Assembly: GCA_020404105.1 (NCBI GenBank)
Contig: JADBWH010000020.1
Coordinates: 1-64,000, forward strand
Direction of reading: 5' to 3'
DNA from: Pseudanabaena sp. M53BS1SP1A06MG
GTDB taxonomy: Bacteria > Cyanobacteriota > Cyanobacteriia > Pseudanabaenales > Pseudanabaenaceae
Length of the DNA: 64,000 nucleotides
Part shown: piece after piece, positions 22,504 to 31,755 of the stretch
How the letters are laid out: each line of letters begins with the position of its first letter
Position numbering within the stretch: the first letter of the stretch is position 1
Translations under genes and position numbers: made by a program
The notes under the pieces: generated by a model
What the model was told of the DNA's origin: nothing
What the model saw: only the letters and a program-made list of their open reading frames with translations
The model's database searches: none

Positions 22504-23283
22504 GCTAGAGGCACTGGTATAAAATCTCAAAGCAAATTGCCAAAATTTATGGGAAGCATAGAGTAATGCGATCGCTAAAAATATTGAGCCAGCCGTCCAA
22601 ATCGCTTCGCCTCGACCTAATAGAGCTTCTGCAGGGACAGTTGTCAAAAAGGCGATTGGCACAACAAAGGTAAAAAAGAAACGGTAAGAGGTAGGGTAAG
22701 CTGCCATCGGATATCTACCTGATTCCATCAAGCCCCGCAAAACTTCCGTAACGTTATAAATTTTTACAAACCAAATGCTTGTGGCACCTAGCATAAACCA
22801 GATGCTGTAGAGGCTAATAAATCCAAATATGAGAGGAATCAGGCTGAAAAGATAATTGCTTATACCTAGACCGATCTTGCTACCTGCATAGAACAAAATG
22901 CAAAATCCGAAAATTAGATTTGGAAATCCCCAAGGCGAGATTACCCTTGCTGACAGCCAAAATTGGCTACTGATAGGTTTTAGCAGGACAAAATCTAAAG
23001 TACCATTTTGCACATGCTGAACGATTTTGCTCAAGTTAGGGGCGAGAAATGTGGTTGAAAATCCTTCAAGGATGGTAAAGATGCCTAGAACCACAATCGC
23101 TTCTTCCCATTGCCATCCTGCAAAGGTATAGCCAGTGCGGTAAAACAAAAACAAGCCAAATAAGCTGCCTGCTAAGTTGCCAATACTGCTTAGGGCTGCG
23201 ATCGCAAAATTAATGCGATATTCCAGTTCTGCCGCGATCGCCGTTGACCAAAACAGCTTCAGGGTATGTAGATATCTACTCAT
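22501..23283 (-). CDS. ABC-2 type transporter permease
   Basis: A 260-residue membrane protein with six hydrophobic spans. The N-terminal YLHTLKLFWSTAIAAELEYR, then INFAIAALSSIGNL, and GTLDFVLLKPISSQFWLSAR in the middle are typical of the ABC-2 permease family (DUF990-like) found in pairs with a second permease and an ATPase. Neither partner is adjacent here. Its last codons (ASS, TAA) run into repeat B copy 1, whose terminal TTA supplies the stop, so the original C-terminus may have been altered. Confidence 0.85.
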   Translation of the reverse strand: MSRYLHTLKLFWSTAIAAELEYRINFAIAALSSIGNLAGSLFGLFLFYRTGYTFAGWQWEEAIVVLGIFTILEGFSTTFLAPNLSKIVQHVQNGTLDFVLLKPISSQFWLSARVISPWGFPNLIFGFCILFYAGSKIGLGISNYLFSLIPLIFGFISLYSIWFMLGATSIWFVKIYNVTEVLRGLMESGRYPMAAYPTSYRFFFTFVVPIAFLTTVPAEALLGRGEAIWTAGSIFLAIALLYASHKFWQFALRFYTSASS

Positions 23284-23362
23284 AATTTAATTTTGAATCA
23301 GAGACAGCCAAGAATGAAGACAGCATCCTTGGCTATTTCTGACGTGAGCGATTAATTAGGCT

Positions 23363-23647
23363 CTAGGAGTAGCCACGACCTCTAGGGCGATCGTTAGTAC
23401 GCTCGCTACGAGGTTTAGCCTTATTAACGCGCAGGGTACGTCCTAACCATTCAGCTTCATTAAGCGCGGCGATCGCGGCTTCTTCCTGAGCATCATCCTC
23501 CATATCTACAAAGGCGAAGCCCCGAACCCGACCTGTTTCTTGGTCGGTAGGCAATTGCACACGCTTTACAGTGCCGTAATCAGAAAAGACGCTTGTCAAA
23601 TCTTCTTTAGCAGCTTGATAAGACAAATTTCCAACGTAAATAGTCAC
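23363..23647 (-). CDS. RRM-type RNA-binding protein (cyanobacterial Rbp)
   Basis: A 94-residue single RRM protein. RNP2 is IYVGNLSY at residues 3-10 and RNP1 is RGFAFVDM at ~42-49, with the EWLGRTLRVNKA end of the domain. A short arginine/glycine-rich tail (RPRGRGYS) follows. Cyanobacterial Rbps are cold- or stress-induced mRNA-binding proteins, some guiding mRNAs to thylakoids. About 580 bp of upstream DNA could include a long regulated leader. Confidence 0.95.
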   Translation of the reverse strand: MTIYVGNLSYQAAKEDLTSVFSDYGTVKRVQLPTDQETGRVRGFAFVDMEDDAQEEAAIAALNEAEWLGRTLRVNKAKPRSERTNDRPRGRGYS

Positions 23648-24228
23648 AGTCAGTTCGCTCCAGAAAAGAGATCGATATAATAATTTAGCCAGTCTTCGGA
23701 AAAGACCCGCTCGATACGAGATCTCACAAATCCAACCTAAATTTCAGCTTTGATATAAGTTTACCGTTTCCCCGTAACAATTTGCGTAGGCTGTATTACA
23801 AAGCTTTGTATAAGTGATGATAAAGAGATCTTTAAAGTGGACAAAAAAATAAATTCCTTACTGGAAGCGGTATTTCTGATATCAAGCGATCACGATCTAA
23901 CCGATTTATGAGGCTTTAGCTGATAAAATTCCTTCTAAAGGTATAGACTGAAATTACTTAGTTTTCCTGAATTTTACAAGTCTATAACTAAAAAAGACTA
24001 CTTCATGTTTTATTTGTTTTTGCCAAGCCTCCAAAAAACTTAAACAAACTTAAGCATTATTCTTTCAGGGCTAATAACGACTCAGCGCTAGGTCAATTGC
24101 TGCATGTAGGAATTGCTAGGTTTCGTGGGGTATGATGACAGATGTCTCAAAATATCCTCTGTTTAATCTAGCTTGCAGTAAAGCTAAAACAGCGATACAA
24201 AAGCTATACCAAAAAGCTATACAAAAAT
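23648..24228. other. Intergenic region between divergent rbp and secD
   Basis: 581 bp with no supported gene. A small hairpin, AGTCTTCGGAAAAGACC-like, lies near 23690. No tRNA-like or riboswitch-like fold was recognised. It should hold both promoters and possibly the rbp leader. Confidence 0.45.
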
Positions 24229-25731
24229 ATGGGTAAACAAAGCCGCCTGCTTGCCTTCGCATTGGCAATCTTAATAGGGGCTGTGTATCTAATCGTCATT
24301 CATCCACCTAAGCTAGGTTTGGATCTGCGAGGGGGCGCACAGCTTACACTCCAAGCAAAAACTAATCCTGAACAAGGTATTAATGAAATTACGCCACGAA
24401 TTATGGAAACCGCCAAGTTTGTGGTGGAGCAGCGTATTAACGGTTTAGGGGTTTCCGAAGCCACAATTTTGCTATCAGCTAATAATCAACTGATTGTGCA
24501 GTTACCTGGGGTCAATGACCCTGCTCAAGCTGAGCGCGTGCTTGGCACAACTGCCCAACTTGATTTTCGGAAGCAAAAAAAAGGGACGGAAAGCGAGCTA
24601 AGAGCAAGATTGCAAATTCTACAGGCCGCAACGGTGCAGCGAGAACTACTGAAAAATTCAGGCGATCAAAAGGCGATCGCGGAAAATGAAGCCACATATA
24701 AAAAGAGCATTGAAGATCTCAAGAGTATTTTTGAGCGCACAGGCTTAACAGGCAATATGCTCAAAGATGCCGTTGCCTCACCCAGTGGCAATGGTCCGGA
24801 CTCTTGGCAAGTTGCTCTGACCTTTGACGATAAAGGCGGCGATCTGTTTGCTAAAACTACTGGTGAAATCGGTGGTACTGGTCGTGCCCTCGGTATTTTC
24901 CTAGATGATAAATTGATTAGCTCGCCATCAGTTGGTCCCGAATTTCAAGGTAAAGGTATTACTGGCGGACGCGCAGTCATTACAGGTAACTTTACGTTAG
25001 ATTCGGCGACGGAATTGGCTTTGCAGTTACGGGCAGGAGCTTTGCCTGTACCCGTCGAAATTGTCGAAAACCGCACTGTTGGCGCAACCCTTGGTGCAGA
25101 TAGCATTCTCAGCAGTATCTATGCTGGTGTATCAGGTTTAGCACTAGTCCTTATTTTTATGGTGCTTTACTACCGTATTTTGGGCGTTGTTGCTGATATC
25201 GCGCTAGTCACCTATGCGGTGATTACCTATGCTTTGTTTAGCGTCCTTGGTGTAGTTCTGACATTACCAGGAATTGCAGGGTTTATTCTCAGTATTGGGA
25301 TGGCAGTGGATGCCAATGTCTTAATTTTTGAACGTACTAAAGAAGAACTAAAAGCAGGACGTACTCTTTATAAATCCGTTGAGGCAGGCTTCTATCGGGC
25401 ATGGTCAAGTATTCTCGATAGCAATGTAACCACATTAATTGCCTGTATGACTCTGTTCTGGCTAGGTTCGGGGTTTGTCAAGGGGTTTGCTGTGACCCTT
25501 GGGGTTGGCGTAATCGTCAGTATGTTTACGGCAATCACCCTGAGCCGATCGCTTATGTTGGCAATGATTAGCAATCCGAGTCTCCGTAAACCTGAATACT
25601 ATGGTATGAAGGCTTTCGGCAAAATCTCAACATCGACGATTGATGTGGAAACTGAGGTTGAAGAAGTAACAGAAGAGCAAAACGATAAGACAGGCAATCC
25701 AAAAGACAATACAAGCGGTGCGGTTCTATGA
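24229..25731 (+). CDS. secD: Protein translocase subunit SecD
   Basis: A 500-residue membrane protein. It has an N-terminal span, then LGLDLRGGAQLTLQAK (the D1 motif, residues ~28-43), a large lumenal/periplasmic P1 domain, and five C-terminal spans with GFILSIGMAVDANVLIFERT and SNVTTLIACMTLFWLGSG-like (here DSNVTTLIAC). SecD and SecF use the proton gradient to pull secreted chains through SecYEG. It overlaps secF by 4 bp (ATGA). A lysine-containing acidic tail (residues ~465-500) is weakly conserved. Confidence 0.97.
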   Translation: MGKQSRLLAFALAILIGAVYLIVIHPPKLGLDLRGGAQLTLQAKTNPEQGINEITPRIMETAKFVVEQRINGLGVSEATILLSANNQLIVQLPGVNDPAQAERVLGTTAQLDFRKQKKGTESELRARLQILQAATVQRELLKNSGDQKAIAENEATYKKSIEDLKSIFERTGLTGNMLKDAVASPSGNGPDSWQVALTFDDKGGDLFAKTTGEIGGTGRALGIFLDDKLISSPSVGPEFQGKGITGGRAVITGNFTLDSATELALQLRAGALPVPVEIVENRTVGATLGADSILSSIYAGVSGLALVLIFMVLYYRILGVVADIALVTYAVITYALFSVLGVVLTLPGIAGFILSIGMAVDANVLIFERTKEELKAGRTLYKSVEAGFYRAWSSILDSNVTTLIACMTLFWLGSGFVKGFAVTLGVGVIVSMFTAITLSRSLMLAMISNPSLRKPEYYGMKAFGKISTSTIDVETEVEEVTEEQNDKTGNPKDNTSGAVL

Positions 25732-26690
25732 GATTAGATGTAATTAAAAATGCGCGTCTTTACCTCACGATTTCCACAGTAGTGATTGTGTCAGGAATCG
25801 TGGCGATGGTGTTGTCATTCCAACAATTAGGTTCGCCATTACGTTTAGGGCTTGATTTTACGGGCGGATCTAGTGTGACACTAGGATTGGCTTGTAATGG
25901 TGATACTTGCGGCAAACCCATTGATATTGCAGTTGTCCGTCAAGCTGTTGAAGGCAGAGGCTTTACGAATAGTGTCATTCAATTAGTAGAGGGCAAAGAC
26001 CTCAAAGGTGTATCAGTGCGTACTGTGCACCTCTCGACGGAGGAACGTGAAAAGCTCAAGTCAACCTTGACAGATGCCTTGAAGCAGTATGGTGAAGTTG
26101 ATCCCCAAAAGTCCCAGCTTGATGAGGTTGGTGCAGCGATCGGGCAACAAGCACTTCGCAATGGGTTACTGGCAATTATCTTGTCCTTTGCAGGTATTGG
26201 TATATATTTAGCCTTCCGCTTTCAGTTGGACTATGCAACCTTTGCAGTGTTGGCACTATTTCATGATATTTTCGTAACTGTCGGAACTTTTTCGATCTTG
26301 GGTTTGACCTTAGGCGTAGAGATTGACAGCTTATTTATTGTGGCGATGCTGACGATCTGTGGCTTCTCGGTCAACGACACTGTGGTAATTTACGATCGCA
26401 TTCGTGAAAATGTTAAACTTGATACAGGAGCAACGAGTTTTAATGATTTGGTTAATGCCTCGGTAAATCAAACCCTAGGGCGATCGATTAATACTTCCCT
26501 AACAGCAACTTTGCCACTAGTGGCAATTTTCTTATTCGGTGGTGCAACCCTGAGATTTTTCTCACTGGCTTTGATTATCGGTTTCTTGTCTGGCGCTTAT
26601 TCCAGTATTTTTAATGCCAGTATTTTGTTGGCATGGTGGCGCAGTCGTCAAACTTCTAAACTCAAGCAATCAACTGTAGAAGCAAACTAA
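25728..26690 (+). CDS. secF: Protein translocase subunit SecF
   Basis: A 320-residue membrane protein with LRLGLDFTGGSSVTLGLAC near residue 39 and the C-terminal six-span RND core (FRFQLDYATFAVLALFHDIF, AMLTICGFSVNDTVVIYDRI, NTSLTATLPLVAIFLFGG). It pairs with SecD, which overlaps its start by 4 bp. A cysteine-containing insert (CNGDTCGKP, residues ~57-65) follows the first motif. A terminator hairpin follows at 26697-26724. Confidence 0.97.
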   Translation: MRLDVIKNARLYLTISTVVIVSGIVAMVLSFQQLGSPLRLGLDFTGGSSVTLGLACNGDTCGKPIDIAVVRQAVEGRGFTNSVIQLVEGKDLKGVSVRTVHLSTEEREKLKSTLTDALKQYGEVDPQKSQLDEVGAAIGQQALRNGLLAIILSFAGIGIYLAFRFQLDYATFAVLALFHDIFVTVGTFSILGLTLGVEIDSLFIVAMLTICGFSVNDTVVIYDRIRENVKLDTGATSFNDLVNASVNQTLGRSINTSLTATLPLVAIFLFGGATLRFFSLALIIGFLSGAYSSIFNASILLAWWRSRQTSKLKQSTVEAN

Positions 26691-26696
26691 ACTCGT

Positions 26697-26724
26697 AAAC
26701 AAGCTCCCATAAGGGAGCTTGTTT
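26697..26724 (+). terminator. Terminator of secDF
   Basis: AAACAAGCTCCC and GGGAGCTTGTTT are exact arms with loop ATAA, beginning 6 bp after the secF stop. The flanking U run is short. Confidence 0.8.
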
Positions 26725-26768
26725 GTCATTGGAGAATTTGTGAATATCTTTAAAGATGGAGCTGAGTA

Positions 26769-27200
26769 ATGGATAGTGAAAATTTCGATACGTTTGCTAA
26801 TCCGTCGGATGAGTCCTACGCTGATCAGATATTAGAGCGCCAAGTCCAAAGGCTGATCGAGGTACAGACTTACTTGCGCTGGATATTGGATGTGTTTCTG
26901 TGGCTAACTGTGGGCACAGCAAGCATCTGGGCTTTACGATCAGAGATTGAGCTATGGATTGCGTCGTTTACATGGGCAGCAGTACGTATCAGCTTAGCTT
27001 ATAACCGTTTGCCAATGTTAGGTTTAGGGCTATGTATCGCGATGACCTTATCAACTCTGATTTGGCAGAGTTCAATTATCCTCTGGGGAGTAAGTCCCAG
27101 AGAAAAGCGATCGCTAATTAATCAAGTAAAAAGTATCAAGACAAAAGGCAAAAGGCATCTTCTATGGCGCTGGGTTTGTGAAGAAAAAATCACGCAATGA
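26769..27200 (+). CDS. Conserved membrane protein of unknown function
   Basis: A 143-residue protein not recognised by me. It has an acidic N-terminus (residues 1-22), a helical segment ending in LIEVQTYLRWILDVFLWLTV, two hydrophobic spans (~40-58 and ~78-103) and a strongly basic C-terminus (KSIKTKGKRHLLWRW). It lies 45 bp after the secDF terminator on the same strand. It may be co-expressed by readthrough. Tryptophan content in the spans is high. Confidence 0.65.
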   Translation: MDSENFDTFANPSDESYADQILERQVQRLIEVQTYLRWILDVFLWLTVGTASIWALRSEIELWIASFTWAAVRISLAYNRLPMLGLGLCIAMTLSTLIWQSSIILWGVSPREKRSLINQVKSIKTKGKRHLLWRWVCEEKITQ

Positions 27201-27273
27201 TATGAATTCTGTCAATATGGAATCAATTGTGAAACTCTTTATCAGCATTACAGAGCAACCAATTACAGATCGT

Positions 27274-28491
27274 CTAATTCAAGAACTTCTCCACACAACG
27301 AACAAAAATTTCCACCCCAGTTGCTAGAGCCGTCTCATCAAAATTGAAACGAGGGTGGTGATGAGGATAGGCTAAACCCTTGTCTGGATTGGCGGAACCA
27401 AGAAAGAAATAGCATCCAGGCACAGCTTCTAAAAAGAAAGACATATCTTCACCGCCCATAGTCTGGCATTCGGGCACGATCCCTTCGGGAGTTTCGATGA
27501 CATTTTCAGCAACAGAGCGCACTAATTCGGCGATCGCATAGTCGTTAATCACCGCAGGATAGAGCTTATGATATTGCAGATCATAGGTTGCCCCATGGGA
27601 AGCACAGACACCTGCAATCACCTCTTCTAAACGTGAAGCGATCTTCATCCCCACTTCAGGATTGAAATAGCGGACAGTTCCACTCAGTTTTGCCGAATCC
27701 GCAATCACATTAACTGCTGAACCTGCGTGAAATTCACCAATACTGATCACTGCTGACTCAAGGGGACTGACATTACGAGCGACGATTGTATGAATCGCAT
27801 TGACCACTTGAGCAGCAACGAGAATCGAATCAATTGTCTGCTGGGGCAATGCACCATGTCCGCCACGTCCCGTAATTTTGCAATGGAAGAATTCTGTGGC
27901 TGCCATTAATGCACCACTACGAACGCCAACTGTGCCAAGGGGTAAATTATTCCAAAGATGTAAGCCAATAATTGCATCAACTGTGGGATTTGCGAGTACA
28001 CCTGCCTCAATCATCGGTTTTGCACCCCCTGGTCCCTCCTCGGCAGGCTGAAATATAATTTTCACCGTACCGCTAAAATCGTCTCGATTTTCCCATAAAT
28101 ACTTTGCCGTCCCCAAGGCGATCGCTGTATGTCCGTCATGACCACAGGCGTGCATCATATTATCGATTTGAGAGCGATAATTCACAATATTTTCTTCTTG
28201 AATCGGTAGTGCGTCCATATCCGCACGAATTGCTAATACTTTGTGATGCCCCTTCCTTTTGCCCGTAATCCTTGCGACAATGCCAGTCTGAGCGATGCCT
28301 GTTTGATGGGGGATGCCCCATGCTGTTAATTTTTCGGCGATCGCTGTCGATGTGCGCTTTTCTTTAAAACCCAGTTCAGGAAATCGATGAAAGTCTCGCC
28401 GCCACTGGACAATGCTCGGTTGTAGCTCAAGGATATTTGCTCGAATCTTGAAATTAGTATGGATGGGTGAGGTAGTAGTAGCAAAGGACAT
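27274..28491 (-). CDS. M20 family metallopeptidase (amidohydrolase)
   Basis: 405 residues from the ATG at 28491. An in-frame ATG at 28527 would add 12 residues without homology. It shows the M20D signature: WRRDFHRFPELGFKEKRTS, IRADMDALPIQEEN (metal-binding D), MMHACGHDGHTAIALG (metal histidines), FQPAEEGPGGAKPMIEAGVL (catalytic E), GRGGHGALPQQTIDSI and the C-terminal CQTMGGEDMSFFLEAVPGCY. Family members cleave N-acyl amino acids, hippurate or indole-acetyl-amino acids. The substrate here is unknown. Confidence 0.93.
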   Translation of the reverse strand: MSFATTTSPIHTNFKIRANILELQPSIVQWRRDFHRFPELGFKEKRTSTAIAEKLTAWGIPHQTGIAQTGIVARITGKRKGHHKVLAIRADMDALPIQEENIVNYRSQIDNMMHACGHDGHTAIALGTAKYLWENRDDFSGTVKIIFQPAEEGPGGAKPMIEAGVLANPTVDAIIGLHLWNNLPLGTVGVRSGALMAATEFFHCKITGRGGHGALPQQTIDSILVAAQVVNAIHTIVARNVSPLESAVISIGEFHAGSAVNVIADSAKLSGTVRYFNPEVGMKIASRLEEVIAGVCASHGATYDLQYHKLYPAVINDYAIAELVRSVAENVIETPEGIVPECQTMGGEDMSFFLEAVPGCYFFLGSANPDKGLAYPHHHPRFNFDETALATGVEIFVRCVEKFLN

Positions 28492-28527
28492 CGGTTTGGG
28501 TGGGCAATAGAGGATGATTATAACCAA

Positions 28528-28796
28528 TATAACAATCTCAGCTTTAATTCCATGTTCTCACCATGACGAATACTGCTCATTAATTAACGTCAGTTCGAGT
28601 TAAGCTTGCAAATTTTATAGACCAGAAATCAAAGGCTTTACTTAGCAAGGCTTTTGATTTCTAATTTTGTGAGAAGGGTTGCGTGGCAACCCTTCTCACA
28701 AAATTAGTTTTAATTATCCCGAACTTGTATTTCGCTTTAATTTAAGTCCAGATAAATTTTTGCAAGTGTGGCTTCGCTTCGCTTGCAAAAAATCTG
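28528..28796. other. Cluster of adjoining intergenic palindromes
   Basis: Three inverted repeats stand in a row. One lies at 28624-28662 (AGAAATCAAAGGC...GCTTTTGATTTCT). A second, at 28661-28707, is built on CTAATTTTGTGAGAAGGGTT with 3-base-type loop GCGTGGC. A third, at about 28757-28792, is TTTTTGCAAG...CTTGCAAAAA. The loops contain GC(T)TTAGC or GCTTCGC-like cores seen elsewhere. Repeat B copy 2 follows directly. Confidence 0.75.
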
Positions 28797-28900
28797 TAAG
28801 TAGCTCAACTTAATTAAAACTAAAAACCAGATTTTGTTCCGCCCGCGTAGCGGGCGGAACAAAATTCTCGGTTTTTAGTTTACTTATGTCTAGCTACTTA
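28797..28900. repeat. 104-bp palindromic repeat family B, copy 2
   Basis: Ends TAAGTAGCTCAACTTAATTA and CTAGCTACTTA, with central hairpin TTTTGTTCCGCCCGC / GCGGGCGGAACAAAA. Its right end supplies the last two serine codons and the TAG stop of the glycosyltransferase gene that ends at 28890. Confidence 0.92.
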
Positions 28901-29846
28901 CTACTCTCCCTAACTTCACATTAAAAATATTTCTATCTCCACTCATCCAAAACTTGCGCCGCAACTTCGCAATAAGACTATGGCTATAGATTAAATCTTG
29001 GGTGAATTGATCGGCTTTTTGATCGCGAACCATCATGATGGGATGTTGAAGAGGAAATTCCATGGGTTGTATAGGCATCTCCGCAAAGAGATTTTTGCGA
29101 TATGTATGGGTTGCAGCTTTGCTAAAGCCAATATTAGATACCAGATTCACATTCGGCAAGATGCTTAACCCACGCTGTAACCAACAGGCGAAAGTCCATT
29201 GATAATCCCAAGAGTCTGTGATGCGATCACTAATTTTTTGGAAGTTCCGCTTCCATTCTTCAACTGCATCGCGATCTTTGAGAATTTCATCTAGCCAATC
29301 GCCATCACGCACGAGACTCCACAATTTCATATCGATATCATAATGCTGCCAAGCCCGTCGCCAACTTGCCCATCCCCAGCAATGGTTATAGCGCGAAAAG
29401 TAGTAACTATCCTCCGTTTGGTGTTTGCGAGGTTGGAAGTTATTGCCGCCAATATGCATAATGCGCTGATCGTCGCGATATTTCACGAGTAGCTCTTCAC
29501 AAAAGCGAAAAAAACTTGGATGAGCTAAACAATCATCCTCTAAGATAATTGCCTCAGGAACCTGCTCAAAAACCCAACTTAGCCCCGATGCTACGCGCTG
29601 ACGACAGCCTAAGTTGCGATCGCTAAAATTGGTTAGCACCTCGCAGTCCCAACCTACCTGTTCAATGATTGCTCTAGTCTCAGCACAATTTTGGCGATCT
29701 GTAGGATGATTTTCCCTTGCCCCATCGGCAATCACTAATAATTTCGGCGGTTTAGCCTGTCGAATTACTTCTAAAACTCGACTTGTGGTATCAGGTCGAT
29801 TAAAAATAATTAGCGCTATGGGAGTGGTTAATTGCCAATGATTCAT
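28890..29846 (-). CDS. Glycosyltransferase-like protein (GT2/HlpA-like)
   Basis: A 318-residue protein with TPIALIIFNRPDTTSRVLEV at the N-terminus, KLLVIADGARENHPTDRQNC and VFEQVPEAIILEDDCLAHPS, where the DDC carries the metal-binding DxD-like acids. CWGWASWRRAWQHYD is typical of this sugar-transferase group, related to proteins annotated as hemolytic HlpA-like or GNT-I-like. The start overlaps the next upstream gene by 4 bp. The reading frame ends inside repeat B copy 2, which provides the stop, so the C-terminus may differ from the ancestral one. Confidence 0.85.
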   Translation of the reverse strand: MNHWQLTTPIALIIFNRPDTTSRVLEVIRQAKPPKLLVIADGARENHPTDRQNCAETRAIIEQVGWDCEVLTNFSDRNLGCRQRVASGLSWVFEQVPEAIILEDDCLAHPSFFRFCEELLVKYRDDQRIMHIGGNNFQPRKHQTEDSYYFSRYNHCWGWASWRRAWQHYDIDMKLWSLVRDGDWLDEILKDRDAVEEWKRNFQKISDRITDSWDYQWTFACWLQRGLSILPNVNLVSNIGFSKAATHTYRKNLFAEMPIQPMEFPLQHPIMMVRDQKADQFTQDLIYSHSLIAKLRRKFWMSGDRNIFNVKLGRVVSS

Positions 29847-30682
29847 AGGGATTTTTGAGCAAATAAATTGATGAAACCTCTGAGCCAGACGCGCCCGAGA
29901 TTGGCTAGCAAACTACGTTTAGGACTAGTGAGTAACACAAACATCGTCCAATCAATCTTATTCGCAGAAGATCGGCGCGAGAAATATCTTTTCCAGATTG
30001 CAGCGATCGGGAAATCTCCCTTTTGCGGATGAAAGCCCGTTGTTTTCTCATTTAACCAAAGCTGGAGATCAGGATGAGTTCTGAGGATTAAGCCTTTGCG
30101 GTAGGCGCGGATCGTAAATTCATAATCCGATAGATAATGGGGCAATATATGTGGATAGAAGTTCCCCACTCTTTGCAAATCTTGCCAGCGCATGAACAAT
30201 CCCCTAGTGCATAAACAATTAATCCCTATTGTTGAACTAGCTTGCTCAAAGGTCAAAGAATGGAGATTAACGTTCAATCCGTGATCAAGGCACATATCAG
30301 GATCATCACTACTATAGGCTTGCGCTTGTAATAAGGTATTCGGCATCGACCGTAAGAGCTTAATTCCTCTTTCTAAGAAATCTGGTTTGATGGTTACGTC
30401 ATTATTGATCATCAATACTACATCTTTAGCATTAGGAGAATTTGCCTTGAGCCAGTTTATCCCCTGTTGTAAGCCCCCAGCCCACCACCAATGCCCTAAT
30501 CCAGTGATTATGGTCAAATTTTCTATTTGACTCTGTACCATTTGAGCAGTTCCATCGGTTGAGCCATCGTCAATTAAGATTAAATGGTAGTTGGTATATG
30601 TTTGTGAATTCAAGCCTTTGATAAAGTTATGAGTGATTTCGCGCCGATTGTGAACGGGTAAGAGAATGTAGCAACAGGTCAT
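29843..30682 (-). CDS. Family 2 glycosyltransferase
   Basis: A 279-residue GT-A fold enzyme: CYILLPVHNRREITHNFIKG, then LILIDDGSTDGTAQMV (nucleotide-binding D), VVLMINNDVTIKPDFL (the D-x-D-like N-N-D-V metal site) and a C-terminal FHPQKGDFPIAAIWKRYFSR region. It resembles rhamnosyl or related transferases used in cell-surface polysaccharide assembly. It overlaps the downstream transferase by 4 bp and lies 29 bp after the methyltransferase gene, so the three form one unit. Confidence 0.9.
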   Translation of the reverse strand: MTCCYILLPVHNRREITHNFIKGLNSQTYTNYHLILIDDGSTDGTAQMVQSQIENLTIITGLGHWWWAGGLQQGINWLKANSPNAKDVVLMINNDVTIKPDFLERGIKLLRSMPNTLLQAQAYSSDDPDMCLDHGLNVNLHSLTFEQASSTIGINCLCTRGLFMRWQDLQRVGNFYPHILPHYLSDYEFTIRAYRKGLILRTHPDLQLWLNEKTTGFHPQKGDFPIAAIWKRYFSRRSSANKIDWTMFVLLTSPKRSLLANLGRVWLRGFINLFAQKSL

Positions 30683-30711
30683 ATAAATTTCTGGCGTTTG
30701 TAGCTAAACCT

Positions 30712-31551
30712 CTAGATCGCAACCTCAGGAGGTTTGACAGCTTCTATAAATAAAGAGTCAGGTTTTCGCGCTTCTCCATCCATTATATCGAGATTGTAAC
30801 TATTAAAATCACTAATAGCACTGACATCGGCAAGACAAACGTGAATATCACTAAATCCAGCTTTATGGAGTAGTCTCTGCAAAGAAAAGTGATCGTACAT
30901 CCAGCGATGAACTTCTCCAGAGTTGCGAAACCAACCTTCGTTAAAGGAATTACTAGCTTTCTTACCTAAAATGAGAAGTAGATATCTAATAATTGTGGGC
31001 TTAATTTTTGCAAGGATTTTCGATGGTTTAGTAGAAGTTAACTTTTTCCAAAAAGTCTGAGGTTCTTGCCAATACTTATCTGCTTCAGCACCAATACGCG
31101 ATCGAATATAGTTCTTATTCGTCAGATTTGGCTTTTGTAAGAACTGCGCCATTTCTCCTCCACTGAAGTTACGAACTGTCTGATCGTAAAGCTCCAACAT
31201 GATCCAATCATAGTCATCCTGTATTTCCTGAGAAGGGAGAGTGGTATTCATGCTAATTTCTTCTAAAATCCGTAAGTACTCCCTCACTATTGCTTCTAAA
31301 TCAGGAACTACTACGCGAATGACCCCTTGAGGTTTGAGAATGCGGTGGCACTCGGTCAGAAGTTGTTGAGATTCCTCTTTAGTCAGATGCTCTAACACAT
31401 GGGAACTATAGCAAGCATCAAAATAATTATCTGGATAGGGTAAATTTTTCGTGATGTCACAATATTGCACTTCTGGGGCGGATGGGACAACATCGATATT
31501 GATCCACGCGGGATGAAATGTGAAGCCACAACCAATGTTGAGGAGTTTCAT
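30712..31551 (-). CDS. SAM-dependent methyltransferase
   Basis: A 279-residue protein with the class I methyltransferase fold: KLLNIGCGFTFHPAWINIDV (SAM-binding motif I), YCDITKNLPYPDNYFDACYS, SSHVLEHLTKEESQQLLTEC and RILKPQGVIRVVVPDLEAIV. Residues ~120-200 are an insert, and the C-terminal part contains GEVHRWMYDHFSLQRLLHKA, seen in methyltransferases of surface-glycan clusters. It is the first gene of the transferase unit running leftward and may methylate a sugar on the same glycan. Confidence 0.9.
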   Translation of the reverse strand: MKLLNIGCGFTFHPAWINIDVVPSAPEVQYCDITKNLPYPDNYFDACYSSHVLEHLTKEESQQLLTECHRILKPQGVIRVVVPDLEAIVREYLRILEEISMNTTLPSQEIQDDYDWIMLELYDQTVRNFSGGEMAQFLQKPNLTNKNYIRSRIGAEADKYWQEPQTFWKKLTSTKPSKILAKIKPTIIRYLLLILGKKASNSFNEGWFRNSGEVHRWMYDHFSLQRLLHKAGFSDIHVCLADVSAISDFNSYNLDIMDGEARKPDSLFIEAVKPPEVAI

Positions 31552-31636
31552 AGCTGAATACTGGTTTGCCTTTTTAACCGTACAACAAAAGGCGTATGTC
31601 GTCGAGATTTTGTTGAGTAAAGATATGTCGTAAGCC

Positions 31637-31685
31637 CAGAAGATTTTTGAAAGCGTTGCTTCACAACGCTTTCAAAAATCTTCTG
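31637..31685. other. Perfect 22-bp hairpin upstream of the APH-like gene
   Basis: Arms 31637-31658 and 31664-31685 are exact reverse complements (CAGAAGATTTTTGAAAGC...) with the 5-base loop CTTCA. It sits between divergent genes and has no U tract. It belongs to the class of long hairpins with GCTTC(A/G)-type loops found across the window. Confidence 0.8.
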
Positions 31686-31755
31686 TACTACTTAAAGCCC
31701 CAATAGGCTATAACTGTATTACATTTGGGCAATTAAGATATTCTCTCAGCCAAAT

